Shown here in pieces: positions 53,346 through 61,819 of a stretch of DNA of 64,000 nt; positions within the stretch are counted from its first letter, which is position 1, and each line of letters starts with the position of its first letter. The stretch lies in the NCBI RefSeq assembly GCF_013141715.1, contig NZ_WHOA01000091.1, forward strand, positions 28,554 through 92,553, in the 5' to 3' direction. The notes below the pieces were generated by a model that was given only the letters and a program-made list of their open reading frames with translations, was not told where the DNA came from and made no database searches. The stretch comes from Paenibacillus phytorum (GTDB taxonomy: Bacteria > Bacillota > Bacilli > Paenibacillales > NBRC-103111). Position numbers and translations under genes: made by a program.

Positions 53346-53382
53346 GCAAAAGAAACCCAATCAGCCGCAGCTAATGGGTTCC
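53346..53382 (-). terminator. Terminator of the rlmN gene
   Basis: On the minus strand GGAACCCATTAGC and GCTGATTGGGTTTC pair around TGCG, followed by TTTT. Confidence 0.78.
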
Positions 53383-53389
53383 AATTTAT

Positions 53390-54487
53390 TTATCCTACAA
53401 CCAAACTATCCTGACCCAAGTTATCCCCTGTGGATTGTTTGATCTGTTTACTTCTTAATTGTCCACAAGCGGCATCAATATCCGTTCCATGCTCAAGGCG
53501 AACACTGCAGCTAATGCCCTGCTTTTTCAACGTATCATAGAATGCCCGCACGGATTCCCGCTCACTCCGTTGATATTGACTGTGCTCATCCACAGGATTG
53601 TAAGGAATCAAGTTCACATTGGCAAGGTGGCGAATATGCTGAATGAGCTCTGCTAATTGCAGCGCATGCTCTCTACCGTCGTTAACATCCTTCAGCAGAA
53701 TGTACTCCAATGTAATTCTTCGGTTCGTTTTCTCCAAATAATACTCAATCGCCTGCATTAATTTCTCGATCGGAATCGCTTTGTTTATTTTCATGATCCG
53801 GGTACGAAGCTCGTTTGTCGGGGCATGCAGAGAAATCGCCAGATTTACCTTCAAATCCGAGTCCGCGAATTCGATAATTTTATTAGCAAGACCACTAGTT
53901 GATACCGTAATATGTCTAGCGGCAATGTCTAGGCCTTTTTGATCTTTCACAACGCGGATGAAATCAACCATATTTTCAAAATTATCAAATGGCTCGCCAA
54001 TGCCCATCACAACAATGTGGCTGACACGTTCGTCTTTGCCCGCTTTGTCTAAATGAAACTGAACCTTCATAATTTGTTCCACGACTTCGGCGCTGGATAG
54101 ATCACGACTTTTGGCCAAAAGCCCGCTCGCACAGAAGCTGCACCCAATGTTACAGCCGACCTGCGTCGTGACACACACGGACAACCCGAATTTATGTCTC
54201 ATCAACACGGTTTCGATCAAATTACCATCCTGCAGCTTGAAAAGGAACTTCATCGTGCCGTCGGCTGATTCTTGCCTCGTATGTTCAGTCAACGTCTGAA
54301 TGACGAAATGCTCTTCCAGACTCTGAATACAATCCTGCTTCACATCCGTCATCTCTGAGAAGTCGGTCACCCGCTTCCGATATAGCCAATCCCAGACTTG
54401 TAATGCCCGCGATTTTTTATGTCCATTTTCCTCAAGCCATGCAATCAATTGATCCAACGTTAATCCATAGATGGATTCTTTATTCAT
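53390..54487 (-). CDS. rlmN: 23S rRNA adenine-C2 methyltransferase, RlmN family
   Basis: The 365-residue radical-SAM enzyme methylates A2503 of 23S rRNA and A37 of some tRNAs. The Fe-S cluster Cys residues are in [13 protein letters not shown], the SAM-binding block is [15 protein letters not shown], and the acceptor Cys lies in the C-terminal [13 protein letters not shown]. Overall it resembles Bacillus RlmN more than the resistance enzyme Cfr, especially [18 protein letters not shown] and the N-terminal [14 protein letters not shown]. It may be a second RlmN paralogue, as such genes occur in Paenibacillus. ATG 54487 has GAGGATAACG upstream. Confidence 0.88.
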   Translation of the reverse strand: MNKESIYGLTLDQLIAWLEENGHKKSRALQVWDWLYRKRVTDFSEMTDVKQDCIQSLEEHFVIQTLTEHTRQESADGTMKFLFKLQDGNLIETVLMRHKFGLSVCVTTQVGCNIGCSFCASGLLAKSRDLSSAEVVEQIMKVQFHLDKAGKDERVSHIVVMGIGEPFDNFENMVDFIRVVKDQKGLDIAARHITVSTSGLANKIIEFADSDLKVNLAISLHAPTNELRTRIMKINKAIPIEKLMQAIEYYLEKTNRRITLEYILLKDVNDGREHALQLAELIQHIRHLANVNLIPYNPVDEHSQYQRSERESVRAFYDTLKKQGISCSVRLEHGTDIDAACGQLRSKQIKQSTGDNLGQDSLVVG

Positions 54488-54652
54488 CGTTATCCTCTTT
54501 TCAAGACTTTCACATACAGTCCTATTCTACTAAGCAGCTGAAGCGTACCATCTATTTATTATTGTGCCAAAAATCCTTCATGAACACAAGGGGAGTGAGA
54601 AGGCATACCCGTTCCTTTATCTACTCTTATGTCCATTTCGACAGCCACTCTA

Positions 54653-54681
54653 TGAATACATCCATTCACATCCACAAATAA
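54653..54681 (+). promoter_or_regulatory. Candidate sigma-G promoter of the sspH-type gene
   Basis: TGAATA (54653-54658) and CAAATAA (54675-54681) are separated by 16 bases and resemble forespore sigma-G promoter elements, fitting a spore-protein gene 30 bases downstream. Confidence 0.45.
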
Positions 54682-54710
54682 TGTAACTAGTACGTCAAGG
54701 AGGCCAAAAA

Positions 54711-54941
54711 ATGAACAATCAACGCGCGCAAGAGATTGCGGTTTCACCTGTCATGGTTGATGTCACTTATAATGGGACGCCAATCTACATCCAAAATGTC
54801 GATGAAAAGAATGAAACCGCCAGAATTTATCCTTTAGATCAACCGGAAAATGAGCAAAGCGTCCCTTTAAGCAGTCTAGTCGAGAGTTCTCAAATGCTTG
54901 CGATGGAAGATATTAACATGATATGCCCATTGCCCGAATGA
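54711..54941 (+). CDS. sspH: H-type small acid-soluble spore protein
   Basis: The 76-residue protein matches the SspH family: MNNQRAQEIAVSPVMVDVTY at the N-terminus, the core PIYIQNVDEKNETARIYPL, then VPLSSLVES. H-type SASPs are minor proteins of the spore core made in the forespore; their role is not well defined. It is somewhat longer than Bacillus subtilis SspH (59 residues) at the C-terminus. ATG 54711 has GGAGG eight bases upstream. The gene shows that the organism forms endospores, and a sigma-G-like promoter lies just upstream. Confidence 0.92.
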   Translation: MNNQRAQEIAVSPVMVDVTYNGTPIYIQNVDEKNETARIYPLDQPENEQSVPLSSLVESSQMLAMEDINMICPLPE

Positions 54942-54953
54942 TTGAAAAGAAAT

Positions 54954-54989
54954 AAAAAAAAGAGGATACCATCGCGGTATCCTCTTTAC
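54954..54989. terminator. Bidirectional terminator
   Basis: AAAGAGGATACC ATCGC GGTATCCTCTTT forms a perfect 12-bp stem with an A-run before and Ts after. It serves the convergent spore-protein and transporter genes. Confidence 0.88.
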
Positions 54990-55009
54990 TAATGATATTG
55001 TGCACAGGT

Positions 55010-56380
55010 CTATGAAAATTTAATTATACCTACCGAATGCAAGAATACACAAACGATGAGTATGGGAACGACCACGCGCAGCAAGAACATCCAGGCTTTA
55101 TACCAAAAACCCTTCAAACCCGCTTCTTCTCCAGCCTTTTTCCACGCGTATCCAGTAAACAAGGTAACGACTAACCCACCGAATGGCATCAGAATATAGG
55201 AGGTCATGAAGTCCATCCAATCAAAAATGCTTTTACCTCCAGGATGGAAATCCCCTAGCACACCTCCAACAGAAAGCCCTGAAGGAACACCTACTAAGAA
55301 GCAAAGGATGGATAAGATAACCGCTGATTTTTTTCGGCTCCACTGCCATTTGTGCATGGCATAAGCGACTGGAACTTCTAGGATAGAAATCGCTGAAGTC
55401 AACGCCGCAATGGCTAGCAGCAAGAAGAATAGACCACCAAAGAAGAAACCAAATGGCATTTGCGAGAACGCTGCAGGCAACGCCATGAACGCCAAACCTA
55501 CGCCTTCACCAGGCTGAAGCCCGTAGGAGAACACCGTAGGGAAAATGACTAGACCCGCGATGAAAGCATAGACCAAATCACCGAAACCAATGGCGAGCGT
55601 CGCCATGCCGAGTGATTGTCTTTTTTCCACATAAGATCCATAGGTTAACATACAGCCCATCCCTAACGATAAGGAAAAGAAAGCATGTCCCAAAGCAACT
55701 AGCGCAGACTCCGCGTCCAGCTTGGAAAAGTCAGGTTTTAAGAAGAAGGATACCCCCGCTGCTGCTCCTGGGAGCGTAAGCGAACGGACCATAAGAATAA
55801 GTAGGATGATGAGAAAACCAGGAATCAGAATTTTGTTGAATTTCTCAATACCACCTGAAACCCCTTTGGCAAGAACCCCGCCCGTAAACACCATAACAAC
55901 AGCCTGCCAGAAGATAGGCCAGTAGCCGGATGCGAACGATAGGAACTTGTTTTTATAGTCGGAGCCCTCTTGGAACAAGATGCCAGTAAACGACTCTACC
56001 GTATAATGGAGTGTCCATCCCGCGACTACCGCGTAGTAGGACATGATCATGAAAGCGGTAAGAATCGATAATAACCCGAATGCTCCCCAGTATTTTTTGC
56101 CCGTCAGATTAAAGAAAGATACCGATGCGTTACCTCTACCACCGCGGCCAATCGTCATTTCTGCAAGCAAAATAGGTAAGCCTACAATAATTAAACAAAT
56201 GATGAACAACAGGAAAAAAGCGGCACCGCCATGTTTACCTGTAATGTAGGGAAACTTCCACATGTTGCCTAGCCCTACCGAGCTGCCGATCGCAGCCAAA
56301 ATAAAACCTGTAGACGTAAACCGTTCAACCGTTCCCGTTTTCTTGCCTGATGCTTGTCCTGATGTCTGATCGTTACTCAT
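55010..56380 (-). CDS. Sodium-dependent neurotransmitter-symporter-family transporter
   Basis: The 456-residue protein has about eleven or twelve membrane helices and the LeuT-fold signature ILAAIGSSVGLGNMWKFPYI, whose unwound helix 1 binds Na+ and substrate. LPILLAEMTIGRGGRGN follows, and ALGHAFFSLSLGMGCMLTYG is helix 6. Bacterial members import amino acids or related compounds with sodium. ATG 56380 fits the family start (the residues before GTVERFTSTG), with AGGAG 13 bases upstream; the longer frame to 56416 is less likely. It is monocistronic and read toward the spore-protein gene. Confidence 0.9.
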   Translation of the reverse strand: MSNDQTSGQASGKKTGTVERFTSTGFILAAIGSSVGLGNMWKFPYITGKHGGAAFFLLFIICLIIVGLPILLAEMTIGRGGRGNASVSFFNLTGKKYWGAFGLLSILTAFMIMSYYAVVAGWTLHYTVESFTGILFQEGSDYKNKFLSFASGYWPIFWQAVVMVFTGGVLAKGVSGGIEKFNKILIPGFLIILLILMVRSLTLPGAAAGVSFFLKPDFSKLDAESALVALGHAFFSLSLGMGCMLTYGSYVEKRQSLGMATLAIGFGDLVYAFIAGLVIFPTVFSYGLQPGEGVGLAFMALPAAFSQMPFGFFFGGLFFLLLAIAALTSAISILEVPVAYAMHKWQWSRKKSAVILSILCFLVGVPSGLSVGGVLGDFHPGGKSIFDWMDFMTSYILMPFGGLVVTLFTGYAWKKAGEEAGLKGFWYKAWMFLLRVVVPILIVCVFLHSVGIIKFS

Positions 56381-56471
56381 GATGAATGATGAACTCCTAA
56401 CGTTATTTGGATGCAATAATGTTACTGGAAAATCCTTCTCCCGTCACCTTGTAAAATTTCACAGAATTCGT

Positions 56472-57179
56472 TTATTCCTTATCAATCGTTTGATGGATAC
56501 CATCTTCATAAAAATCAAAGACAAGCTGTTTTTTTGTACCTCTTGCCGCATAGAACACGTCTGATATCTGTTTTCCCTTGCGTTTTACTTCCTGTTCTAA
56601 CCATTCCTTAGTCAGTCCGTTATTCTCCAGGTTTTTCTCCATCATTTGTCCATCCATAATTAATTCAACTGGAAAAACTTGGGGATTTGAATGAAGCTTC
56701 ATATCCTTTTTCGTTACATATTGGTACTCGTCTTTTTTTAATACCGATACCTCGCCATTATCCTCAAGCACGGCATAGTCCACTTCTTCTATATTAAAAA
56801 TACCATTCTCCCTTAAAGCTTGGTCTAATGAATCCAGGGTATATCTTACTTTTCTCATGTTATCTTCAAGAATTTTCCCGCCTTCCATAAGTACCGTTGG
56901 AGAACCTGATATCCAGTTCCTCATTTTGCGGTTCTTCAATGCAATGACGGATAACAAATAGGACGTAATGGCAATGACAATGAGCGCTAAAATCATATGC
57001 GTAAGATTTAATTTGTCATTGAATGCCAAGTTAGCTGCGATAGCCCCTAAAGTAATACCAGTCACAAAATCATGAAACGTCATATTGGATATCGTCTGTT
57101 TACCAAGTACTTTGGCTATAAACAGAAGCAGTAAAATAGCTAGAACGGCTCGAATCAGAATTTCCACGTAGGCATGCAT
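56472..57179 (-). CDS. DUF421-family membrane protein (YetF-like)
   Basis: The 235-residue protein has three N-terminal membrane helices and a cytoplasmic alpha/beta region. MTFHDFVTGITLGAIAANLA, WISGSPTVLMEGGKI and LRENGIFNIEEVDYAVLEDN are typical of the DUF421/YetF family, which occurs in several copies in spore-formers. Function is unknown; some members affect spore germination or inner-membrane properties. ATG 57179 has GGAGG nine bases upstream. It is a single-gene unit. Confidence 0.88.
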   Translation of the reverse strand: MHAYVEILIRAVLAILLLLFIAKVLGKQTISNMTFHDFVTGITLGAIAANLAFNDKLNLTHMILALIVIAITSYLLSVIALKNRKMRNWISGSPTVLMEGGKILEDNMRKVRYTLDSLDQALRENGIFNIEEVDYAVLEDNGEVSVLKKDEYQYVTKKDMKLHSNPQVFPVELIMDGQMMEKNLENNGLTKEWLEQEVKRKGKQISDVFYAARGTKKQLVFDFYEDGIHQTIDKE

Positions 57180-57300
57180 ACTTAAGTACCTCCTTTCCTG
57201 TCATTATCTCCTAAACGGAAAAGAAAAAACCAAGCACAGGTGAGGCTCGAGATTTATCGACAACCTCCGTATAATGAGAATTTTTCCCTTTTATATGTAC

Positions 57301-57350
57301 AAAAAAAGCCTCTGTGCAATGGGAAGCATTACCCATGGCTGACAGAAGCT
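57301..57350 (-). terminator. Terminator of the hxl genes
   Basis: On the minus strand AGCTTCTGT..ACAGAGGCT encloses ATGGG..CCCAT, followed by seven Ts. Confidence 0.82.
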
Positions 57351-57388
57351 TGATTGGCTATACATTTTGCTTTACATAAGACTTACGT

Positions 57389-57946
57389 TTATTCCAAATT
57401 GGCGTGCCTGCCAAACATGGTCGTGGAGTCGAAACCTTTTTTCTCCATTAACCGCAGGATAACAGCGTCAAAGAACAGCAAAAGAGTTTGCTCAAATAGC
57501 GAGCCCATTGGTTGAATGGTGGAGTAATTGCTAGTCGACTTATCTTTAGGCGAGCCAGGAAGGTTAACGGCTATGTCCGCCAGCTTTCCGATCTTTGATT
57601 CAGGGAATATTGTCACCAACGCGACAGATGCTTGCAAGCTTTTGGCCTTCTCTGCCATCGATAGGAGGCTCTTAGTTTCCCCAGAACCTGATCCGATGAT
57701 CAGCATGTCTTTTTCGGTGACATTCGGCGTGATCGACTCACCCACAACATAAGCATCAATGCCCATATGCATCAGCCTCATAGCGAAAGCTTTGGCCATC
57801 AAGCCTGATCGACCGGCACCAGCTACAAAAACCTTGTTGGACGCCATAATCCGCTCTACGAAACGATCAGCTTGCTCATCGTTCAACTGGTTGGCACCCT
57901 GCTGCAGTTCATGTAGGATTTCAGCTAAATACAGATTAGTTTCCAT
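57389..57946 (-). CDS. hxlB: 6-phospho-3-hexuloisomerase
   Basis: The 185-residue protein is a SIS-domain isomerase of the ribulose-monophosphate pathway, turning hexulose 6-phosphate into fructose 6-phosphate. FVAGAGRSGLMAKAFAMRLM is the sugar-phosphate-binding loop, followed by DMLIIGSGSGETKSLLSMAE and the C-terminal GSLFEQTLLLFFDAVILRLM. It begins five bases after hxlA, so the two enzymes are made together. It completes formaldehyde fixation into central metabolism. Confidence 0.93.
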   Translation of the reverse strand: METNLYLAEILHELQQGANQLNDEQADRFVERIMASNKVFVAGAGRSGLMAKAFAMRLMHMGIDAYVVGESITPNVTEKDMLIIGSGSGETKSLLSMAEKAKSLQASVALVTIFPESKIGKLADIAVNLPGSPKDKSTSNYSTIQPMGSLFEQTLLLFFDAVILRLMEKKGFDSTTMFGRHANLE

Positions 57947-57951
57947 ACGAG

Positions 57952-58587
57952 TTAAGATCCTTGTTTGATCAATTTCTGCATTTCAGCGGCTGCAGCTTGC
58001 TGGTCTTCTTGTCCGGTAATACCTCCGCCGACAATAACAAGATCAGGGTTCGCTTTGATAACTTCCGGAAGTGTACTTAATTTAATGCCTCCGGCAATCG
58101 CTGTTTTGGCCTGCTTCACAACACGTTTGATCGTCAGAAGATCTTCAAATGAATTTTTCCCGACAGCTTGAAGATCATATCCTGTATGCACACAGATATA
58201 ATCTACGCCGAGAGCATCGATTTCTTGAGCACGCTGCTCAAGATTTTTCACAGAGATCATGTCAACTAGAATTTGTTTACCTTGTTTTCTAGCTTCTTCT
58301 ACAGCACCTTTAATCGTCATGTCTTCTGAGGCACCTAATACGGTAACGATGTCAGCTCCTGCTTCGGATGCTTTCATGACTTCGTAACCAGCGGCGTCCA
58401 TAATTTTAAGGTCAGCCAGAACTCTCAGATTGGGAAAAGCTTCTTTGATTTCTTTGACGGCGCGGAGCCCTTCATTAATGACAACCGGTGTGCCAATTTC
58501 AACGATGTCTATATATGCTTCCACTTCTTTCACCAATTTCTTGGCTTGTGGGATGTCGACAAGATCTAACGCTAATTGAAGTTCCAT
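57952..58587 (-). CDS. hxlA: 3-hexulose-6-phosphate synthase
   Basis: The 211-residue TIM-barrel enzyme of the OMP-decarboxylase superfamily condenses formaldehyde with ribulose 5-phosphate. MELQLALDLVDIPQAKKLV, the DLKIMDA catalytic Asp-Lys-Asp strand, VTVLGASEDMTIKGAVEEAR and AGGIKLSTLPEV are all present. ATG 58587 has GAGGAGTG nine bases upstream. An open frame continuing to 58758 reads through the promoter and into the 97-bp repeat, and is not coding. The promoter region carries a sequence shared with the promoter of the HxlR-like gene. Confidence 0.93.
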   Translation of the reverse strand: MELQLALDLVDIPQAKKLVKEVEAYIDIVEIGTPVVINEGLRAVKEIKEAFPNLRVLADLKIMDAAGYEVMKASEAGADIVTVLGASEDMTIKGAVEEARKQGKQILVDMISVKNLEQRAQEIDALGVDYICVHTGYDLQAVGKNSFEDLLTIKRVVKQAKTAIAGGIKLSTLPEVIKANPDLVIVGGGITGQEDQQAAAAEMQKLIKQGS

Positions 58588-58636
58588 GGATGAGTCACTC
58601 CTCATGTAATTTTTGTTTTTGTTGTTCACGGGACCT

Positions 58637-58669
58637 ATTGTACGACGATACTTTTCGAAAAGGAAGTAC
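58637..58669 (-). promoter_or_regulatory. Promoter and candidate HxlR operator of hxlAB
   Basis: On the minus strand a -10 TACAAT lies at 58637-58642. The plus-strand reading ATACTTTTCGA at 58648-58658, ending in AGTAC at 58665-58669, matches 59211-59232 in 16 of 22 bases and covers the -35 region. Activation by the HxlR-like protein encoded nearby is the simplest reading. Confidence 0.6.
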
Positions 58670-58709
58670 GCACTATTCAGTGACGTAGTACCCATTTTGA
58701 AACCATGGA

Positions 58710-58806
58710 CCAAGGATAAACGACTCCGTCGTCCTTCAGGGACGAGCGCGTTTGTCAAGGTAGATGCGAAGCAAAAGTATAAAACTTATACTTTCTTATC
58801 TACGAA
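58710..58806. repeat. 97-bp dispersed two-hairpin element, copy 2
   Basis: It equals 36151-36247 except for three bases in the loop of hairpin 1, where one change turns a C-G pair into a T-G pair and keeps the stem. It lies between hxlA and the HxlR-like gene, next to an A-run at 58805-58812, the minus-strand T-run downstream of the regulator gene. Confidence 0.88.
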
Positions 58807-58871
58807 AAAAAAGAACCCTAACATGAAGTTAAAGGTCTCTATAACTTGGATTTTTTTGTAGTGTTTGAGCT

Positions 58872-59192
58872 TCAGTTAATCCGCTCTTGGTGGTTCTGCC
58901 CCCAATCAGCCATTACATTGAGCACTTCCTCCATGGTTCGGCCATATTGCGTTAAAGAATATTCGACTTTCGGAGGCACTTGAACGAAAACTTCCCGATG
59001 GATAATGCCGTCATCCTCTAATTCGCGTAGTTGTTGGGTTAACATTTTTTGCGTAATGTCAGGCATCCCTCTTTTTAACTCGCCAAAGCGTTTGACGCCG
59101 TCCATTAGATGACAAAGAATGACCAGCTTCCATTTGCCGCCAATAACTTTCAAGGTCATTTCTACCGAGTTCTTAAATAGTTGATCACCCAT
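58872..59192 (-). CDS. HxlR-family winged-helix regulator lacking the N-terminal Cys
   Basis: The 106-residue protein is a DUF24/HxlR winged helix: LKVIGGKWKLVILCHLMDGV, then DITQKMLTQQLRELEDDGII and the wing HREVFVQVPPKVEYSLTQYG. In Bacillus HxlR a Cys just before the first helix senses formaldehyde by crosslinking; here that position holds Asn-Ser (KNSVEMTLKVIGG), and the only nearby Cys is in ILCHL. Position and a shared operator suggest it still controls hxlAB, and perhaps itself and the divergent SDR/ene-reductase genes. ATG 59192 follows AAGGAG. Confidence 0.85.
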   Translation of the reverse strand: MGDQLFKNSVEMTLKVIGGKWKLVILCHLMDGVKRFGELKRGMPDITQKMLTQQLRELEDDGIIHREVFVQVPPKVEYSLTQYGRTMEEVLNVMADWGQNHQERIN

Positions 59193-59206
59193 GATAACGA
59201 CTCCTT

Positions 59207-59232
59207 TAGTATACTTTTTGATACTATAGTAC
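59207..59232. promoter_or_regulatory. Candidate HxlR operator at the divergent promoter
   Basis: TAGTAT-N8-ATACTA (59207-59226) is a perfect inverted repeat overlapping the likely -10 TATACT of the regulator gene. The segment 59211-59232 matches the hxlA promoter element. Confidence 0.6.
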
Positions 59233-59354
59233 TTAAAAGTAGGTACTTGCTTTTAGTTGCAATACCATTAATAATAAATGGCGTGACTGTCAGTTGCAAA
59301 TAGGAACCCTTGTTAGGGTTGTCTTCATAAATAGAGCTTGAAGGAGAGATGACA

Positions 59355-60074
59355 ATGGCCTTAGAGAATCAAACTGCGATAATTACGGGTGCCGGAAAAG
59401 GAATCGGCAAAGCTACCGCTATTGCCTTGGCTAAAGAGGGCGTTAATCTCGGATTGCTTGCACGTAACCGTGCCGACCTTGAGTCCCTTCAACAAGAATT
59501 GACAAGCGCATATCGTATTAAAGTGAGCATCGCTACAGCGGATGTATCTAAGAGAGCAGTAGCAGAGCGTGCAGTGGAAACGTTGATCGGAGAACTGGGT
59601 TCCCTCGATATTCTACTCAATAATGCCGGAGTGGCACAATTTGGCACGTTAGCCGATATGGATCCGGAACAATGGGAACAGGTCATCCGAACGAATCTGA
59701 TGGGCACGTATTATGTAACTCGCGTCGCGCTCCCAACGATGTTGAAGCAAAATGGCGGAACTATCATTAACATCGCGTCAACCGCAGGAGAACGTGGCTT
59801 TGCGACCGGTTCTGCTTATTGCGCTTCGAAGCACGCTGTGCTCGGCTTAACGGAAGCACTTATGCAGGAAGTTCGCAAATCGAACATCCGTGTGACCGCG
59901 CTCACACCATCTACTGTGAACACAGACCTAGCAGTGAACGCTGGTCTTCCCATAGGCGATGAGGATCGCATGATGCAAGCGGAAGATGTAGCGGAGCTTA
60001 TCCTGGCTGCACTGAAATTGCCACCACGCGTTTTCTTGAAAACAGCTGGAATTTGGACAACGAACCCACAATAA
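59355..60074 (+). CDS. SDR-family oxidoreductase (FabG-like)
   Basis: The 239-residue protein is a classical short-chain dehydrogenase: cofactor loop ITGAGKGIGKATA, LLNNAGVA, the catalytic Ser in NIASTAGE, and YCASKHAV with the Tyr and Lys. The residues after the second strand (ARNRADL) suggest NADP(H) preference. The substrate is unknown; with an ene-reductase gene following, a carbonyl compound or quinone-derived ketone is plausible. ATG 59355 lies eight bases after GGAG. It is divergent from the HxlR-like gene and may belong to its regulon. Confidence 0.88.
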   Translation: MALENQTAIITGAGKGIGKATAIALAKEGVNLGLLARNRADLESLQQELTSAYRIKVSIATADVSKRAVAERAVETLIGELGSLDILLNNAGVAQFGTLADMDPEQWEQVIRTNLMGTYYVTRVALPTMLKQNGGTIINIASTAGERGFATGSAYCASKHAVLGLTEALMQEVRKSNIRVTALTPSTVNTDLAVNAGLPIGDEDRMMQAEDVAELILAALKLPPRVFLKTAGIWTTNPQ

Positions 60075-60121
60075 CCGCCTATTTAGACAGGCGTATAAAT
60101 ATATCTTTGGAGGTTACTAAT

Positions 60122-61150
60122 ATGTCTCAGAAATTATTTGCTTCGTTTGATCTGAAAGGATTACACATAAATAATCGCATTGTCATGGCGCCAATGTGTC
60201 AATATTCGGTTACGGCCAAAGACGGAAAGCCAAATGAATGGCACTATGTTCACTATCTTAGCCGCGCTATTGGCGGTACAGGCCTCATTATCATGGAAAT
60301 GACGGATGTTGACCCCGATGGCCGCATTACCGATTTCGACCTAGGCATTTGGTCAGATGATCATATACCGGCATTTGCCAAAATTATCGATGGTGTACAC
60401 GCGCATAACGCTAAAATCGGGATTCAGATCGCTCATGCAGGACGCAAAGCAGAAGACGCGGCAGTCCCAGTTGCCCCATCTGCGATAAAGTTTCCAGGCT
60501 CAGCTTACAAAATGCCTCGTGCCCTTACAACCGAAGAGGTTCAAGACGTGGTTCAGAAATTCGGCGATGCAGCCCGCCGCGCTGTACAAGTTGGTGTGGA
60601 TACGATCGAGCTTCATGGAGCGCACGGTTATTTGATCCATCAGTTCCAATCGCCTCTAACCAATAAAAGAGATGATATATACGGTCAGGACCTTGCCCGT
60701 TTCGGCGTAGAAGTTATTCAAGCCGTCAAAAAAGAAATGCCTGCTGACATGCCGCTCATCTTCCGCATTTCCGCAGTGGAGTATGCCGATGGTGGATATG
60801 ATATTGATCATGCCATCGAGCTATCCAAAGCCTACCAAGCTGCAGGTGTAGATGCTTTTCATGTGAGTTCAGGCGGAGAAGGACCCGCTGGAGAGAGAAA
60901 ACCAGGCAATTACCCGGGCTATCAGGTTCCGTTCGCACGTAAAATCCGCGAGGCGCTGAATGTACCCGTCATTGCTGTAGGTATGCTCGAAGATCCAGCG
61001 CTTGCTGAATCCGTTATCGGCAGTGAAGATGCAGACTTCGTAGCGATTGCCCGGGGAATGCTGCGTGATCCGTACTGGGCTACGCATGCAGCCATTACGC
61101 TTCGTAATGAACCGAATAATATTCCAGAACAATATGTTCGAGCTTACTAA
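60122..61150 (+). CDS. namA: Old-yellow-enzyme family NADPH dehydrogenase (NamA/YqjM)
   Basis: The 342-residue FMN enzyme reduces activated C=C bonds of enones, maleimides and nitro compounds. It is of YqjM type: MAPMCQYSV holds the redox-tuning Cys and the Tyr, DTIELHGAHGYLIHQF the two substrate-binding His, and the C-terminus ends EQYVRAY with the Arg finger. IQIAHAGRKAED binds flavin. ATG 60122 has GGAGG seven bases upstream. It follows the SDR gene by 47 bases on one transcript and is closed by a terminator. With the mhq and hxl genes it forms a set for handling electrophiles. Confidence 0.93.
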   Translation: MSQKLFASFDLKGLHINNRIVMAPMCQYSVTAKDGKPNEWHYVHYLSRAIGGTGLIIMEMTDVDPDGRITDFDLGIWSDDHIPAFAKIIDGVHAHNAKIGIQIAHAGRKAEDAAVPVAPSAIKFPGSAYKMPRALTTEEVQDVVQKFGDAARRAVQVGVDTIELHGAHGYLIHQFQSPLTNKRDDIYGQDLARFGVEVIQAVKKEMPADMPLIFRISAVEYADGGYDIDHAIELSKAYQAAGVDAFHVSSGGEGPAGERKPGNYPGYQVPFARKIREALNVPVIAVGMLEDPALAESVIGSEDADFVAIARGMLRDPYWATHAAITLRNEPNNIPEQYVRAY

Positions 61151-61159
61151 TATGGAGAG

Positions 61160-61203
61160 AGGAGCCTCCCCTAGTTATCTAAGGGTGGCTCCTTTCTGTT
61201 TTC
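61160..61203 (+). terminator. Terminator after the ene-reductase gene
   Basis: AGGAGCC TC CCCT and AGGG TGGCTCCT form a stem, followed by a T-rich tail. Confidence 0.78.
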
Positions 61204-61225
61204 TTCTGGTATTCTTCGAACTGAC

Positions 61226-61660
61226 TTAGAGTAACACTCTGTTCTCAAGTATATTTTTCAAACAAATATGAGACTTCGAAGGACCAATTCGTACAAGTGA
61301 GTCTTGAAATTCGGCAAGCTCCTCTACCGAGGCCGTTTGTACCTTAATGAGATAATTAAATTCTCCGCTTATGCGAAATAAATCAGTTACTTCCCTTGCC
61401 CCTTCACAAAAATCAACCAACTCTTGGCAATGTTCTGTCTTTATTAGAATAAAAGAGGTCGTACCTCGATTCAGATCCCGCAAATTAAATACGGTACTAT
61501 ATTCGGAAATAATCTTCTTATCCTCCAGCTTTAGTATCCTATCTTTAACAGAGGGTTGGGACATGGAGATTTCTTTACTGATTTGAGAAATAGGCATTCG
61601 TGCATGATGTTGAAGTAATTGCATGATCTTTTTATCAATGTCATCGATTTGATGATCCAT
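61226..61660 (-). CDS. Lrp/AsnC-family regulator
   Basis: The 144-residue protein has the Lrp N-terminal HTH (IDKKIMQLLQHHARMPISQI, then SKEISMSQPSVKDRILKLED) and a C-terminal RAM ligand-binding domain (VTDLFRISGEFNYLIKVQTA, VRIGPSKSHICLKNILENRV). Such proteins form octamers that respond to amino acids. ATG 61660 has GGAGG seven bases upstream. It is divergent from the VOC gene across an AT-rich 159-base region that carries a perfect palindrome, a probable binding site. Confidence 0.9.
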   Translation of the reverse strand: MDHQIDDIDKKIMQLLQHHARMPISQISKEISMSQPSVKDRILKLEDKKIISEYSTVFNLRDLNRGTTSFILIKTEHCQELVDFCEGAREVTDLFRISGEFNYLIKVQTASVEELAEFQDSLVRIGPSKSHICLKNILENRVLL

Positions 61661-61681
61661 ATCAAGCGTCCTCCTGATTCA

Positions 61682-61698
61682 ACCTTATATAATAAGGT
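61682..61698. promoter_or_regulatory. Palindrome in the lrp-VOC intergenic region
   Basis: ACCTTAT ATA ATAAGGT has perfect 7-bp arms 22 bases upstream of the Lrp start; autoregulation is likely. Confidence 0.5.
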
Positions 61699-61819
61699 AT
61701 TGTGTATGAATTAACTTAGGTATAGTAATAATTTTACAATATATAACTCGAATTTTGTATGTAATTTGATATTTTATATGACTATAATATGAATAAATTA
61801 CATATTAGGAGTGATTTAG

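Noticed and set aside
53390..54487. Cfr-type antibiotic resistance methyltransferase
   Set aside because: Sequence blocks and N-terminus match housekeeping RlmN of Bacillus better than Cfr.
58588..58758. 57-residue N-terminal extension of hxlA
   Set aside because: It would translate the promoter and part of the 97-bp repeat; ATG 58587 has a strong ribosome site and matches the family start.
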